A model generated the notes under the pieces. The model was not told where the DNA came from, did not search any database, and saw nothing but the letters and a program-made list of their open reading frames with translations. A stretch of DNA of 64,000 bases from Parietaria judaica. Its lineage: Eukaryota > Streptophyta > Magnoliopsida > Rosales > Urticaceae. Below, piece by piece: positions 1 through 11,759 of the stretch. The translations under genes and the position numbers were made by a program. The stretch spans positions 27,770,001 through 27,834,000 of the forward strand of contig OX940864.1 of the NCBI GenBank assembly GCA_954871525.1, read 5' to 3'. How positions within the stretch are numbered: position 1 is the stretch's first letter; each line of letters opens with the position of its first letter.

Positions 1-134
1 GTCCTCTCCCATCCACAAAATCCTATGACCAAAAGGGCCCAAGCACTTGTCCCTAATATTTGGTATATAAACATCACCAAAATATTGTCATCTATCAATG
101 TGGGACTTTTTGATATCCAGCTAATATCACACAT

Positions 135-430
135 TCACACTTAATATACAAATACACTTCACCTAATGATTTAACTTAATATTATACACTTCAAATAATA
201 TTATATACTTAACATACATATTAACTTCAAGTAACATACATATACACTTAATATACATATTCATTTAATATTATACACTTCAACTAATATTAAATTTGTT
301 AACATGCATATTCACGTAATATTACACACTTAATATACATATTCACTTCACATAATAATTTGACTTAATATTATACACTTCAACTAATAAAGTGACTTAA
401 TATTATACATTTCACCTACATATTTAAGTT
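135..430. repeat. Degenerate AT-rich tandem repeat
   Basis: A unit of roughly 25-50 bp built around 'acttaatattatacac' followed by 'ttcaactaata' or 'ttcacctaat' recurs at least six times with substitutions and length changes. There is no coding potential. It looks like a decayed minisatellite. Positions 1-134 and 431-888 around it hold no gene that I can support; a cluster of gcatgc palindromes sits at 556-606. Confidence 0.6.
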
Positions 431-888
431 ATAAATGTGTTTTGTTGTATACAATTATGTCTTGTATTTATTAAATATGTAGTTTTGAACCTATATAAAT
501 ATCTTGCTTAAATACTCAAATATTTTTTACAAAATATCCGTCGAAAACCCCATCGGCATGCGGTATGCCCATGAAAAAAGTGCGCTATATGCGGCATGCG
601 GCATGCTCTTTTTTTACGATTTGCCCATCGGCATACACATTGACAAACGATATATCCGTAAAACGAAAAATGCGAAACGACATCAGCAAGCGACATTTTA
701 AACATTGGGTGAAACAAGAAATTAAGTTTCATTAAACCAACACAGAGATCATAATATTAGGTAATTGAGCCATTATAATTAAACCTACAATTTATGTACA
801 TGAGAGAATCATGTAATTTGAAAATTTAGAACTATGTAAACTAAACGTCCTCTCTATAGTTGAATATATATATATATATATATATATA

Positions 889-1164
889 GGGAAACTTCAA
901 TTTGTGTGCCCGGTTGAACATGTATTTTTGGAAAAGTACTCCATTTTGTTAAATTACAAAATTATGCCCCAACACACTTTTTGTCTTTACATAAACACTT
1001 TTAAAACACTTTTAAAATTACAAAACTATGCTCCAAAAACTGTTGATGTTACATAAACACTTTTTGTCTTTACATAAACACTTTTGGGGCATAGTTTTGT
1101 AATTTAACAAACTCGGGTACTTTTCCAAAAATACATGTTCAACCGGGCACACAAATTGAAGTTT

Positions 1165-1167
<3 letters not shown>
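889..1167. mobile_element. Foldback MITE with ~50-bp terminal inverted repeats
   Basis: The left end starts gggaaacttcaatttgtgtg and the right end is its near-perfect reverse complement; the match extends about 50 bp inward. The 279-bp element has no ORF and contains internal copies of 'tttttgtctttacataaaca'. Both flanks are (TA)n, so the target duplication cannot be sized. This is a non-autonomous DNA element; the superfamily is unresolved. Confidence 0.8.
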
Positions 1168-1198
<31 letters not shown>

Positions 1199-2080
1199 CT
1201 AGCTAGGATTAATTATGAACCAATCCATCATTTAAAAGAGTTCCGTTCCATGATCAGAGCTTTCACTAACTACGGAGAAAGTGCAGGCAAAAGAGTTTCT
1301 ATCAACTAAGAAAAATTCTTCACTTTACATATCATGATGTGCGAGAGAAAAATTCTTGACTTTACATATCATGATGTGCGAGAGAGATTGAAAAGGAAAA
1401 TTGATTGAAGATGACAGAGCAAGTTGATATTGGACGTACGTGGTCCAACCAACAAGGTCTCTACATTTTGAGAGAGAGAGAGAGGCTTCATAAATCCATA
1501 CACAAAATCCATACACAGATATATAATATGTATCTATATATCTGTGATTTGTATTTCTCTACATATATATAAACCCTAATGCGTCTGACGACTCGTCCTG
1601 TTCTATATCACACGCTCTCAAGCATGCATGTCTTGCCCTTTTCATCTACGTAATAATGCGCCAAAAACACTATTAATTTTACACCAATAATTATGTAATA
1701 GATTGAGTGTTCCATTTTTTTACACCACGAATACGTGGAGATGAAAATTGTGCCTAGGGTTGCTAGAGGGGGCTGCGATTTTCTCTGGCTCTCTCTGGCT
1801 TAGGGTTATAAAATTATGAGCCAATGTGATTATAAATATCCCATAATGTTAAATGACCGAATGGGCTTTTGGGCTCAGTAAATGGGCTTAAGCCCATTAC
1901 GTAATATTTAATTAATTAACCTGTTCATAAATAATTTACGGACCCGAGTGGGCCCGTCTCTAATTAATGTAGTCGGGTCGGACCTGGAAAGCTCAATGGA
2001 CTCAATTCTCGATTCGGGAATTTCCTACAATTTCCTCCTTCACTATCTAAAATATTTCAACTCTTGTATGCAGTTAAACT
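1168..2080. other. Spacer, no gene seen
   Basis: AT-rich DNA with a (TA)n tract at 1168-1194, a short (GA)n run near 1471-1482 and no supportable ORF or RNA gene. Around 1740-2030 the composition is more GC-rich, with 'gggcccgt' and 'gggcttaagccc' patches that could be part of an old LTR, but no boundaries are visible. Confidence 0.5.
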
Positions 2081-2471
2081 CTAAGAGTAAATAATACTAG
2101 TACCCCTCTAATTAGTTTGCCCCCCTTAACTTAACTTTGTATCATTTGCCTCTTGAACTTATCGTTTTTTCATATTACCCTACCCCCTAAACTTTATTTG
2201 TATAATTTTTATCAAATGCTACATTTTTGTACAATTATAATTGTTCTTTAAATTTGGAGAGAAGTCCAGGAGAAAATTTATACATAATGATAAGTGCAAA
2301 CTGATACATATATATATATATATATATTGATTAGTTCAGGGGTGAGTTGATACAAGAAAAAAATCGGGGGATACAAAATGAGAAGTTCAGAGGATAAACT
2401 GATATAAAGCAAAGTTTAGGGGGCAAACTGATACGCAATTAAAAATTCAGGGGTACTAGTGATATTTTCCC
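2081..2471. mobile_element. MITE-like element with imperfect inverted termini
   Basis: The left end (actagtacccct near 2096-2107) is mirrored at the right end (aggggtactagt near 2449-2460), with similarity continuing through agtttgccccc on the left and gggggcaaact on the right. Between them lie degenerate ~25-bp repeats of the type 'aagttcaggggcaaactgat'. The sequence aaact occurs just outside both ends, but a clean target duplication is not proven. No coding capacity. Confidence 0.6.
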
Positions 2472-3112
2472 AAACTTTAATGATCATGATATTATATGAA
2501 TCATGATGATTGGCCTATATATATTTTGTCCTGTATACAGAACTATCATTTTTCATAGTTGCGTGAGCAACCAAGAGTACTCCATATATATGTACAACGA
2601 ATTCAATTTAGATATTTATTATGGCATAATATATATATATATGTATATTAAGTTCTATCTGTTCTTTGTACTTAGCGTTAAAATGTGGCCTTGTTTCTTA
2701 TTTTGAAAACTTTTGACAAATACTAATCGATCTGCTTGTCGTCATATTGAAACGTACAATGTGATTTTATGTACTGACCCGCACTAATTAATAGCCAGAA
2801 AGAGACATTATATGATTACATCAAAATAAAAATTTATTCACGACTATTGATCTTATATTACTCGAATAAATTTGAAGGTGGTTTATAAACAAAGTGAAAT
2901 ACTAATTAGTTAGAGTTTGTTGCAATATTCTCTTTGTAATTTTTTCTTTAATCGTAATCCATACTGTTGATGCTGTATTTTCGATCAAACACTGTAGCGG
3001 TCCAATTGCTTGTGTTGGACCGGGCCCATCGTCGATTTGTTGACTTTCGTGGGCTTTGGATAAGAATCCCTGGCACCTTGGGTCAAACAGATCATCCGCT
3101 ATCCGTGGACCG
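2472..3112. other. Spacer left of the first Copia element
   Basis: No gene is supported. The last ~150 bp (about 2960-3112) is GC-richer ('ttggaccgggcccatcg', 'atccgctatccgtggaccg') and resembles an older LTR-type sequence into which the Copia element inserted. The corresponding DNA on the other side of the Copia (8225-8480) has the same character. Confidence 0.4.
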
Positions 3113-3658
3113 TGTTGGATTCCAATTCACGGATCTGCAAAGAACACGAATAACACCAAAGAAATCGAACAGAAAAATAAAGGACACAAACTTTTGGGAG
3201 AAGAAATTCTCTGATTAATAATCGAAGGCTAAATACAAGGAGATAAACTCGAAATTCTAATGGACTCAACACAATTTACAAAGTGTACAATGCTAGGTTT
3301 ATATAGCCTCTCATAGGCGAAACCCTAGCTACCCAAATCGCACAAAATCAGGAAACTACCCTAAATAATCCTATCAAATCTTTGACTTGATTTGCTTGCT
3401 CCTCAATCTACGCGTCTTCCTTTCTGGGTAGAGTTTCCTTTTCCTGCCCGGACAGCTTCTCTGTCCCCGAGCTGGCCTGCTCGTATGCTCCGGGCTGAGC
3501 TTGCCTTCTATCCGGACAATCTGCTCGTGTTCACCCGAGCTGGGCTGAACGGCTGTCCGTCTTCTGTTCTGGTCGGTACCCGGGCTGACTCCTCGCAAGT
3601 GTTTCTGCCCGTCCTGGGTTCTGGTCGTCACCCGGACTAAGTCAAGCTTAAGCTCACA
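3113..3658 (-). repeat. 3' LTR of minus-strand Copia
   Basis: Read on the minus strand this LTR starts TGTGAGCTTAAGCTTG and ends GGAATCCAACA. It is 546 bp, the same length as both LTRs of the plus-strand copy. A TATA-like box (ctatataaa, minus strand) lies near 3296-3305. The gag-pol reading frame stays open about 285 bp into this LTR. Confidence 0.93.
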
Positions 3659-6600
3659 TTCTCCCCCGTAAGCTTGACTTGCTTCCACTCTCTTCACTCC
3701 GAGCAGCTCTCTCATCTCTTCAAACTTAACTCTCCCTAGAGCCTTAGTAAGAATGTCTGCCCGTTGCTCCCTCGTGTTGACGAACTCCACGATGATCTCT
3801 CGCTTCTCCACACACTCACGAATGTAGTGAAACTTCGTGTCAATGTGTTTACTCCGTCCATGGAACACTGGATTCTTCATCAACGCAATTGCAGACTTGT
3901 TGTCCACGTAGAGAGTAGCTGGTCTCTGCTCGGATCCGGTCATCTCTCTGAGTAGCCCCTTCAACCACATAGCTTGACATGCTGCTGCGGTTGCCGCCAT
4001 GAACTCTGCTTCGCATGAGGATAGAGCTACTGTCTGCTGCTTTTGAGACTGCCAGGTGATCAGGTTTCCGTTGAGGTAGAACGCCATCCCTCCGGTACTC
4101 TTCCTGTCATCGATATCACCGGCCAGATCACTGTCCGTAAAGCCGACTAGTACTTCTGCTCCACTTCCTCGGTTGTACTGGATCCCGTAGTCCGTCGTGC
4201 CCTTCACGTAACGCAAGATGTGCTTCACCGCCTGCTGGTGTGCACTCGTGGGCTTCTCCATGTATCGACTGACTATCCCGACTGCGTGTGAAATGTCTGG
4301 TCGGGTGTGGGTGAGATACCTCAGGCACCCGATCACGCGTCTGTACTCCGTGGGATCCACTCTTCTCCCTTCAGCATCCTTCCCGAGCTGCAGCTTCGCC
4401 TCCATAGGTTACTTGCTCGAGTTACAGTCCGCCATCTCAAACTGTTTAAGGATCTTCTTCGCGTAGGCCGACTGCTTCAGCGTAATGCAGTCCTTCTTCT
4501 GTTCCACCTCGAGACCAATGTAGTACGTAAGTAATCCGAGGTCACTCATCTCGAATTCGGCCATCATCTGCTGCTTGAATCCATCTACGCCTCCTGCGCT
4601 GGATCCTGTGACGATCAGGTCGTCCACATACACTCCCACGATCAGATTTTCCTGCCCGGTACTCCTGGTGTAGACTGCCTGCTCGCTCAAGCACTTTGTG
4701 AATCCAAGATTCTTCAAGCTCTTGTCAAGACGGATGTTCCACGCTCTTGGTGCTTGTTTCAACCCGTATAAGGCCTTGGATAGCTTGTACACCTTCTGCT
4801 CCTTGCCCGTGACGCCGAACCCCTCTGGTTGCTTGACGTACACTTCTTCTTCGAGGTCACGATTTAGGAATGCCGATTTGACATCCAGATGGTGAATTTC
4901 CCAACCTCGATGCGCTGCTAGGGCTAGGATGAGTCTGATCGTGTCCAGTCTGGCTACTGGAGCAAAGAATTCCTCAAAGTCTATGCCTTTCCTCTGCACG
5001 TAGCCTTTAGCTACCAGCCTTGCCTTGTGCTTAAGGACATTCCCCTCAGTGTCCTTCTTCAGCTTAAACACCCACTTCAGGCCGATGGGATTATGACCTT
5101 TGGGCAGGTCGGTAAGCTCCCATGTCCTGTTCTTCTCAATGGACTCCATCTCCTTCTTCATTGCTTCCTGCCACTCCTGCTCGGCTGCTGCCTCCTGGTA
5201 ATTGGCTGGTTCTTCTGCACATAACAAAGAAAGTTCCTCCAGGCTCATCTCCACTTCTTGAGTCTGATCGTAAACGTCTGCTAGAGGTCGGAATCCTCTT
5301 GGGCCGTCTTTTATGGAGGAATCTCCCGAGCTGGACGGGCTGGTCCTGCTCGGTCTTGGTGTCCTGGGTGTATCCGGGGTGCTCTCTCCCGGGCTGGGTT
5401 CCCTCGTTTCTGGCAAGACTGTTCCCGAGCTGGGTGTTCTGAGCTGCTCCTGCTCGGCAACATCCTGGTCGTCTTCGACAATAAACTCCACTGAGTTCTG
5501 CTCGGGTTCTCCATTCTCGTCGCGCCAATCCCACTTCATCTATTCTTCGAACACAGCATCTCTGCTCACTTGGAGTCTGCCGCGTCGTGGATCATAGAGT
5601 CTGTGTGCCTTGCTTCCTTCTTCAACGCCAAGGTACACCATCTTCTGACTCCTGTCATCCAACTTCTTGAGATGTGGTCCCGCAATCTTCACGTGTGCGG
5701 TGCATCCGAACACTTTCAAATGTTCTAAGTGGGGTTTCTTCCCTTTCCACGCCTGGTAGGGGGTACGCTCTCCTAGCGCTTTGGTCGGTAGACGATTGAG
5801 CAGGTAGACCGCATGTCTTACTGCTTCTGCCCAAAACCGGGCTGGAACTTGCATGCTCTTGAGCAAGCTCCTCGCTGTGTTCATCACAGTTCGGTTTCGT
5901 CTTTCCACCACGCCATTCTGTTGGGGTGTGTGGGGTGCGGACAGGTGACGCTGAATTCCTTCCTGGTCGCAGAACTCTCCGAACTGCTGGGAAGTGAATT
6001 CTCCTCCTCGGTCTGTACGCAAGACCTTTAACCTGTGCACCGAGGCATTCTCCACGATCTTCTTGAATTTCTTGAAGGCCTCAAAGGCTCCGCTCTTTTC
6101 CTTAAGCATATAAACCCACATCCAGCGACTGTAATCATCAACAAGTAAAAGAAAGTACTTGTTACCTGCCAATGTTGCTGGGGTGACTGGACCACATAGG
6201 TCTGCATGCACCAACTGTAGGGGTCTCTCTGCTCGGAATTTGGCCTTGATCGGAAACGGTATCCTCGCCTGCTTTGCGATCATGCAGCACTCACATAGCT
6301 GGTCAGGGTGTTCTATCTTGGGAACCCCGAAGGCCATCTTCTTCTCGCCCATCATCTTGAGCGCGTGAAAATTCACGTGTCCGAGCCGTGCGTGCCATAG
6401 CCAAGCCGGGTCTGCCATCGATGCCATAAGACAGACGGGCTGGCATGTCTTCAGGAGAATTTTGTAGAGTCTGTTGGGTGTTCGCTCCACCTTCATCAAC
6501 AGCTCTCCTTCCTTGGTCCACATCTTCAGGTAGGACCCTTGCAGCAACACCGTGTTCCCGATCTCAGTCATCTGTCCTAGACTGATGATGTTGCTTTTCA

Positions 6601-7957
6601 ACTTCGGAATGAAATACACCTGGGTCATCAGACGCTGGTCGCCATTCTTGCACTCGAACAGGATCGACCCTCTGCCTCTGATCTCTACGACTGATCCGTC
6701 GCCGAATTTCACGCTGCCCGTGATCTTCTCATCGAGCTCTTCAAACTTAGCTCGGTCCCCAGTCATGTGGTTGCTAGCTCCGTTGTCTAGATACCATACG
6801 TCGGTACTGACTTTCTTCTCTCCGTCTACAAGGAGGTTTGCAATAACCTTATCCTCGATGAGGAAAACCTTCTCGCTGGTCTCCTCCGGACAGGTCTGCT
6901 CGGCCTCTGGGCTGATCGGCACACTGATCACTTCTGCCCGGGCCTTGGCGTCACACTCGCCATTCTGTTCATCCAGGTGCGTTTCCTGCTCGGCAAACAA
7001 CAATGCCGGCTGGTCGTCTGGGAATCTTGCTAGATTCGCCTCTTCGCCCTGGTTCCTGCTCCGGCACTCAGATGCAAAGTGCCCAAGCTTCTGACAATTG
7101 TAGCACTTCACTGTGCTCTTGTCTCTCCTGGTCGTGCCTTCCTGACGGGTAGATCCACTGCCGCGACCTCGCATGTCCCGACCTCGACCTCGTCCACGAC
7201 CCTGTCCGCGTCCTCGGACTTCTCCACCAAAGCTGTTCCGACCTGAGGGTCTTGTAGAAAGCTCGACTCCCCCGGTTTTCCGCTGTCTGGCCGTCCACTC
7301 TTCATGTGTGAGCAGGAGGTTCTTCTCCTCGTCTTTGTCACCGTAACCCCGAAGTCTCTCTTCGTGGGCCTTGAGACGACCAACAACCTCCTCGACCGAC
7401 ATGGTCTTGAGATCGCCGAACTGCTCGATCGATGTCACGATCTGCATGTACCTGTGAGGCACTGCTCGGAGAAACTTCTTGACGACGGTGGTCTCCTCCA
7501 CCTTGTCTCCCAGCGAGCGTATGCCGGTCACAATGGACGTGAGCCGCATAGCGAAATCATCAATTGATTCGCTCTCCCTCATTCTCATGACCTCGAACTC
7601 ACTCTTCAAGGTCTGGACCTTTGCCTCCTTGACGCGATCTGCGCCCATGTGCATGGTCTGAAGAGTTTTCCATGCTTCCTTCGCGGAATCCTTCTCGGCG
7701 AGCATGAGAAGAACTTCTTCCGGAACTGCTTGGTAGATAGCGGCTAGAGCCATTCTTTCCTTGCGCCCTTCGACATCGCCGTTCTCTACGGCCTCCCATA
7801 CTCCCTGCGCCTGCAGATTCACCCTCATCTTCAACGCCCACACGGCGTAATTGCTCTTCGTGAGCATGGGGTAATGGAGTGTAACTGTGCCTTCTCTGGA
7901 GTCTGGTTTCGGCGCGACCAAAGCTCTTTCCATTGGTGACTCTGATGATGAAGACAT
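3374..7957 (-). pseudogene. Copia gag-pol polyprotein, two nonsense codons
   Basis: One continuous frame from an ATG at 7957 to a stop at 3374 encodes a Copia polyprotein. In order it has Gag, a CX2CX4HX4C zinc knuckle (CYNCQKLGHFASEC), an aspartic protease (DNGASNHMTG), an integrase with an HX..CX2C-type zinc site (CECC) and DDE core (LVHADLCGP, VLRTDRGGEF, VVERRNR), reverse transcriptase (YVDDLIV) and RNase H (TDSDLAGD, SSCEAEF). The frame is cut by TAG at 5540-5542, between integrase and RT, and by TAA at 4409-4411, at the end of RT. Both positions are sense codons in the sister copy. There is no frameshift. An alternative GTG at 7984 lies in the primer site and is not a credible start. 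Confidence 0.93.
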
Positions 7958-7971
7958 GTTCTTCGATTGAA

Positions 7972-7983
7972 GCTCTGATACCA
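7972..7983 (-). other. Primer-binding site of minus-strand Copia
   Basis: On the minus strand this reads TGGTATCAGAGC, the standard plant Copia primer site complementary to the 3' end of initiator tRNA-Met. It lies two bases inside the end of the 5' LTR. It fixes the orientation of the element. Confidence 0.9.
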
Positions 7984-7985
7984 CT

Positions 7986-8224
7986 TGTTGGATCCCAATT
8001 CACGGATCTGCAAAGAACACGAATAACACCAAAGAAATCGAACAGAAAAATAAAGGACACAAACTTTTGGGAGAAGAAATTCTCTTATTAATAATCGAAG
8101 GCTAAATACAAGGAGATTAATCAAGAGAATTTCTTCTCCCAAAAGTTTGTGTCCTTTATTTTTCTGTTCGATTTCTTTTGGTGTTATTCGTGTTCTTTGC
8201 AGATCCGTGAATTGGGATCCAACA
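7986..8224. repeat. Rearranged 5' LTR: truncated LTR end plus inverted copy
   Basis: The terminal ~130 bp of the LTR (7986 to about 8117, minus strand) is followed directly by ~106 bp of the same LTR end in the opposite orientation (about 8118-8224, plus strand), ending ggatccaaca. The result is a ~240-bp inverted repeat in place of a 546-bp LTR; the upstream ~415 bp, including the TATA region, is missing. It could come from self-integration of a retrotransposon cDNA or from recombination between two copies in inverted orientation. Confidence 0.9.
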
Positions 8225-9920
8225 AGGCCCGGGTTACAGGTCTGGGGCACCACACAAATCGGGTCTCACGAATGAGGATCACAATTTTGACCTTCCAGTT
8301 GATTCTGGTAGATCGGACCCTCGACCTGTGTTACTTATACCGGTTCGGGTCCTATGGTCTATCCGCAAAGTCAGTATATCTGATCAGAGATACAAGACTA
8401 AGGGATAGAACAAGCACCGCATGGATCCGGGACCTTGACAGGGGCCTCCGAAGGGCATTTTTGTGTTGAAAATGATTTAATTAATAAAAAAATAATTAAT
8501 TAAATAATATTTCTTTATTAATATACTTTATAAAAATACCCCCCAACACAGTCATAAATCATATTCTTCGTTTGCCAAGAAAAAAGAGAATTTTAATTCG
8601 AGTTTCTTTCTTATTTTACATACACAGCTTGTGATTAACGCGTCGGATCATATAAGACATTAAGTTACATCTTTAAATCAATACAAATAATGTTAACAGT
8701 GTATCACGTTTATAATTAATATTAGTGGAATTAAATGTACTTCAAGACAGCGCTCTAAAGACTAGATGACTCAATATATGGATTTTGCAAACTGCGTTTA
8801 TAAATATAGTTTATCAACTATTATCTTTATTTTTGTAAGTATATATATAATAGTTTATCTTAAAATAAGTTAATCATGTTAATGAACAATATGATTTCTA
8901 GTAAATATTTTATCACCATGCTAGTAAAATAAGTTAATCATGTTAATGAACATTACTATTTCTAGTAAATTTTCATGATATATATATATATATCTTTAAT
9001 ATATTTTGTGTTAATAATAATTCTCGTTTATGATCAAAGGAAAAAACACCACTGCCAGTATATTTGAATAGCTGTAAAGTCATATTTCCATGTTTAGATA
9101 ATAAGTTGAGATCATATGAAACCGAAGCGTATGCATAAAAAAGTCAATAAGATTTTTTTGGTCACACATAATTTTACGATTATCCCTTGTGGGATATCTT
9201 AAGTTTGCGGGGCACTCAGCTAGATCAATATTCAATCAAAAGGTTTTACAAGAGATCATGAATAAAAGTGTATATCGAAATGGTTAAAAGCGTAAGGTTC
9301 TCCCTTGACGTTAGAACATAAACTTTAACGCTGAACTCATGAAATTTTGATTACTATAAGATCTCATTCTCATTTTTCTTCAACGATGAATAGTATAGGT
9401 GATTGCCTTCGGTGAAGGATTTGTAATCTGTGGTAAAAGGTGCTATCGAGTTACACTTAAACGGTTGGGTTACATAGGATCGAATGGATAAGTTTCCTCA
9501 TTGGTATTCAACCCAAAAATTTGGCGCAATCTTCTCCAACAGATGTAAACCACAAGTAATCATCTTCTTTGATTCTGGGCTAAATATATTCTATAGGCAA
9601 CTCACTCATTCTATTGATATAAAAATACGCAAATATCTATGTTGTAGAAAAATACAAACAACAGTGATCCAACATTAATAATTTTCCAATTCCAATTCGA
9701 CACATAAACGCATCATACAAAATTTTAGACAAAAAGAAAATAAAAATAACTACAAAATACTATATACATAGTTTAATGTTGACTCAATCATGCACATTAA
9801 GTAGCCATCCCTTCTGACAAAATTTTCAACCAGTAAAAAGCTACCATATGTACAGATTATAATCGTCCCTTCCGATTCCTTACATCACAGCCAATGTACA
9901 TGCAATATATATATATATAT
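8225..9920. other. Spacer, possible old LTR fragment at its left
   Basis: Positions 8225-8480 are GC-richer and look like a decayed retrotransposon LTR or leader ('ggcccgggttacagg', 'cggttcgggtcc'). From 8480 to 9920 the DNA is AT-rich with short TA tracts (8978-8991, 9905-9920). A near-repeat of 'aataagttaatcatgttaat' occurs at about 8864 and 8928. No gene or RNA gene is supported. Confidence 0.45.
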
Positions 9921-10033
9921 GGTTAATGATGGTGAAAATACTCAAATTTTAAGTACTTTTGCCACCACTTTTAAACTTTGGGTACACAAGAAGTTCTTTG
10001 ACCAAACTTTGAGTATTTTCACCGTCATTAACC
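9921..10033. mobile_element. 113-bp MITE
   Basis: Terminal inverted repeats of ~26 bp: the left end starts ggttaatgatggtgaaaata and the right end closes tattttcaccgtcattaacc. The interior is AT-rich with no ORF. It is flanked by TA-rich sequence, so the target duplication is ambiguous. Confidence 0.82.
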
Positions 10034-10982
10034 CTCTCTATATATAGCACTTTCAAGATGTGACTTCGATTAAATCTGTGCTAAAGATTTGAAAACGATA
10101 AAAGAAAACGAAAAGGAAAGAGTCATGGAAAAAAAGGACGATAGAATTATAACCCTGGCTTGTAATCCTTTTTGCAGTTAGACATTTGAGCTTAAAACTA
10201 ATGACAAATGGTCCAGCTCAGCCCTAAAGAGAGGTATAGAAAATTCAATCAGTACAGTTACCATAATTAATTTTTGGACCACGCTCAATAATTATAAAAC
10301 CAGTAAATCGATCAACATATATTGGTTCTCAAATGGTCCAAATTGTTAGCCATGTGCACTAAATTACATATACACATACACACACGTACATATATGTAAC
10401 AAAATGTTTATATTAAGAAGAGAAAAAAGACGAAAAGAAGACATTGGGGTTGTGACATGTAAGGTTTATCACTTTATTGCATGGCTTTCACGTGATATGG
10501 ACCATTTCAAAACGTCTCAGTTTCTCAAGGTGGTTGTGGCTTGTGAGAGCTAAAACTATAGCTTTGAGGAAATAAAATCACGTATGTTTATATACATAGG
10601 AATATAATTATCACACTATCATAACAAATAGTTCACATGCCATCTTTGACAAAATGGTATATTTTCTAGTTGAAGAGATGGATATTCGGGTCGCATCTGA
10701 AATATCAATTGATTTAGAATCCGAGTCACCAAATTAGTGTTTACGGGCTACAACCACTAATGTACCAAATCCCATTAAATTTTTTAAGTTTAGCGTTTTT
10801 GACGAGAGTAGTATTAAGGTAGGTGACCTCGTGCACCCTAAAAATATAGGGTTCATGCCTAATAATAAACAGTCGGCAGCCAAAAAAGAACACACTAAAA
10901 ATGTATTGAAGGGTGGTATTATGGGATGCGATGGGGGATGCAATTATTAGTAGGCCAACTCTATCCTGGTCCTGATGAAAGT

Positions 10983-11027
<45 letters not shown>

Positions 11028-11743
11028 GTTATAGGTTCATATGTGTGTGTAGCCTCTGTGAGTCTGCTATTATTTATTTTATTTTTTCAAAGATTGATTG
11101 ATCATTATATAATATGTAAGTGTGCTTCATCAATACCATCCGGTCGGAATAAAACCCACCAATAACTTGCATATATGTTAAAGATTTTATCCAACCATTT
11201 GATCATAATCACTTTGTATTACTTTTAATTGTCATTTTCCTAGTTTGATTAATGTCGCATTATTTGATTTTCTACAATCATTTTCCCCTTCATAATCGAA
11301 TAATTAATATTGCGGTATATATGGTCCAAGATTTTTTCTCTCTTTCTCGTCATTCTCAAATATATATATATATTTTTATATTTATTTTATGAATATTATT
11401 ATTGTACTTAGTTCCTAATTGTTCAAAATATGTTTTCGGCTACTAGGATTAATTGGTTGAAGATTTTCCTCATCTATATTAATGGGAAGAGATAGTACGA
11501 AATAATCAAAAGCAAAGGAATTTCTACACGTGAATTTTTTAGATGAAATCCAAATTTGAAAAGCAAGAGGATGAGAAGAATCAACAAGAATTGAAAGATA
11601 TATTTATAATAGAAGAGATAGTATGAAATAATCAAAATAACGGTTAGAGTAAATTAAACTATAAAACCCGAGTTACAAAATGCTTAATCCAAAAAGTCCA
11701 ATTACGAAACAGGCACTTGCAAACTCGATCAAATAAGATATCA
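10034..11743. other. AT-rich spacer, no gene seen
   Basis: It contains a (TA)n tract at 10986-11023 and a GC-richer patch at about 10730-10950 ('gggatgcgatgggggatgc') of unknown origin. The ORFs here are short, biased and without recognisable domains, so none is annotated. Confidence 0.5.
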
Positions 11744-11759
11744 AACTACTACAAAAAAG

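Larger units (their letters stand above)
3113..8224 (-). mobile_element. Ty1/Copia LTR retrotransposon, minus strand, defective
   Basis: The element holds a complete 3' LTR (3113-3658), one gag-pol frame broken by two nonsense codons, an initiator-tRNA-Met-type primer site (7972-7983) and a damaged 5' LTR (7986-8224). The order gag, protease, integrase, reverse transcriptase, RNase H is diagnostic of Copia. It belongs to the same family as the plus-strand copy at 24325-29739: the LTR length is identical (546 bp) and the proteins are nearly identical. The 5-bp flanks (GACCG on the left, AGGCC on the right) do not match, which agrees with a rearrangement at the 5' end. Confidence 0.95.

Noticed and set aside
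508..732. Opposing ORFs at 504-732
   Set aside because: Short, low-complexity and overlapping on both strands around a gcatgc-rich stretch; no domain or splice context.
3374..5539. Treating the three open pieces of the minus-strand Copia as separate genes
   Set aside because: They are in the same frame, separated only by single stop codons that are sense codons in the sister copy.
8118..8469. Plus-strand ORF 8149-8469 as a gene
   Set aside because: It starts within the inverted LTR fragment and continues into unrelated flanking DNA; it is a chance fusion.
10734..10943. 69-codon ORF near 10.8 kb
   Set aside because: No domain, no homologue in the window, no splice or promoter evidence; the region could be an old repeat.
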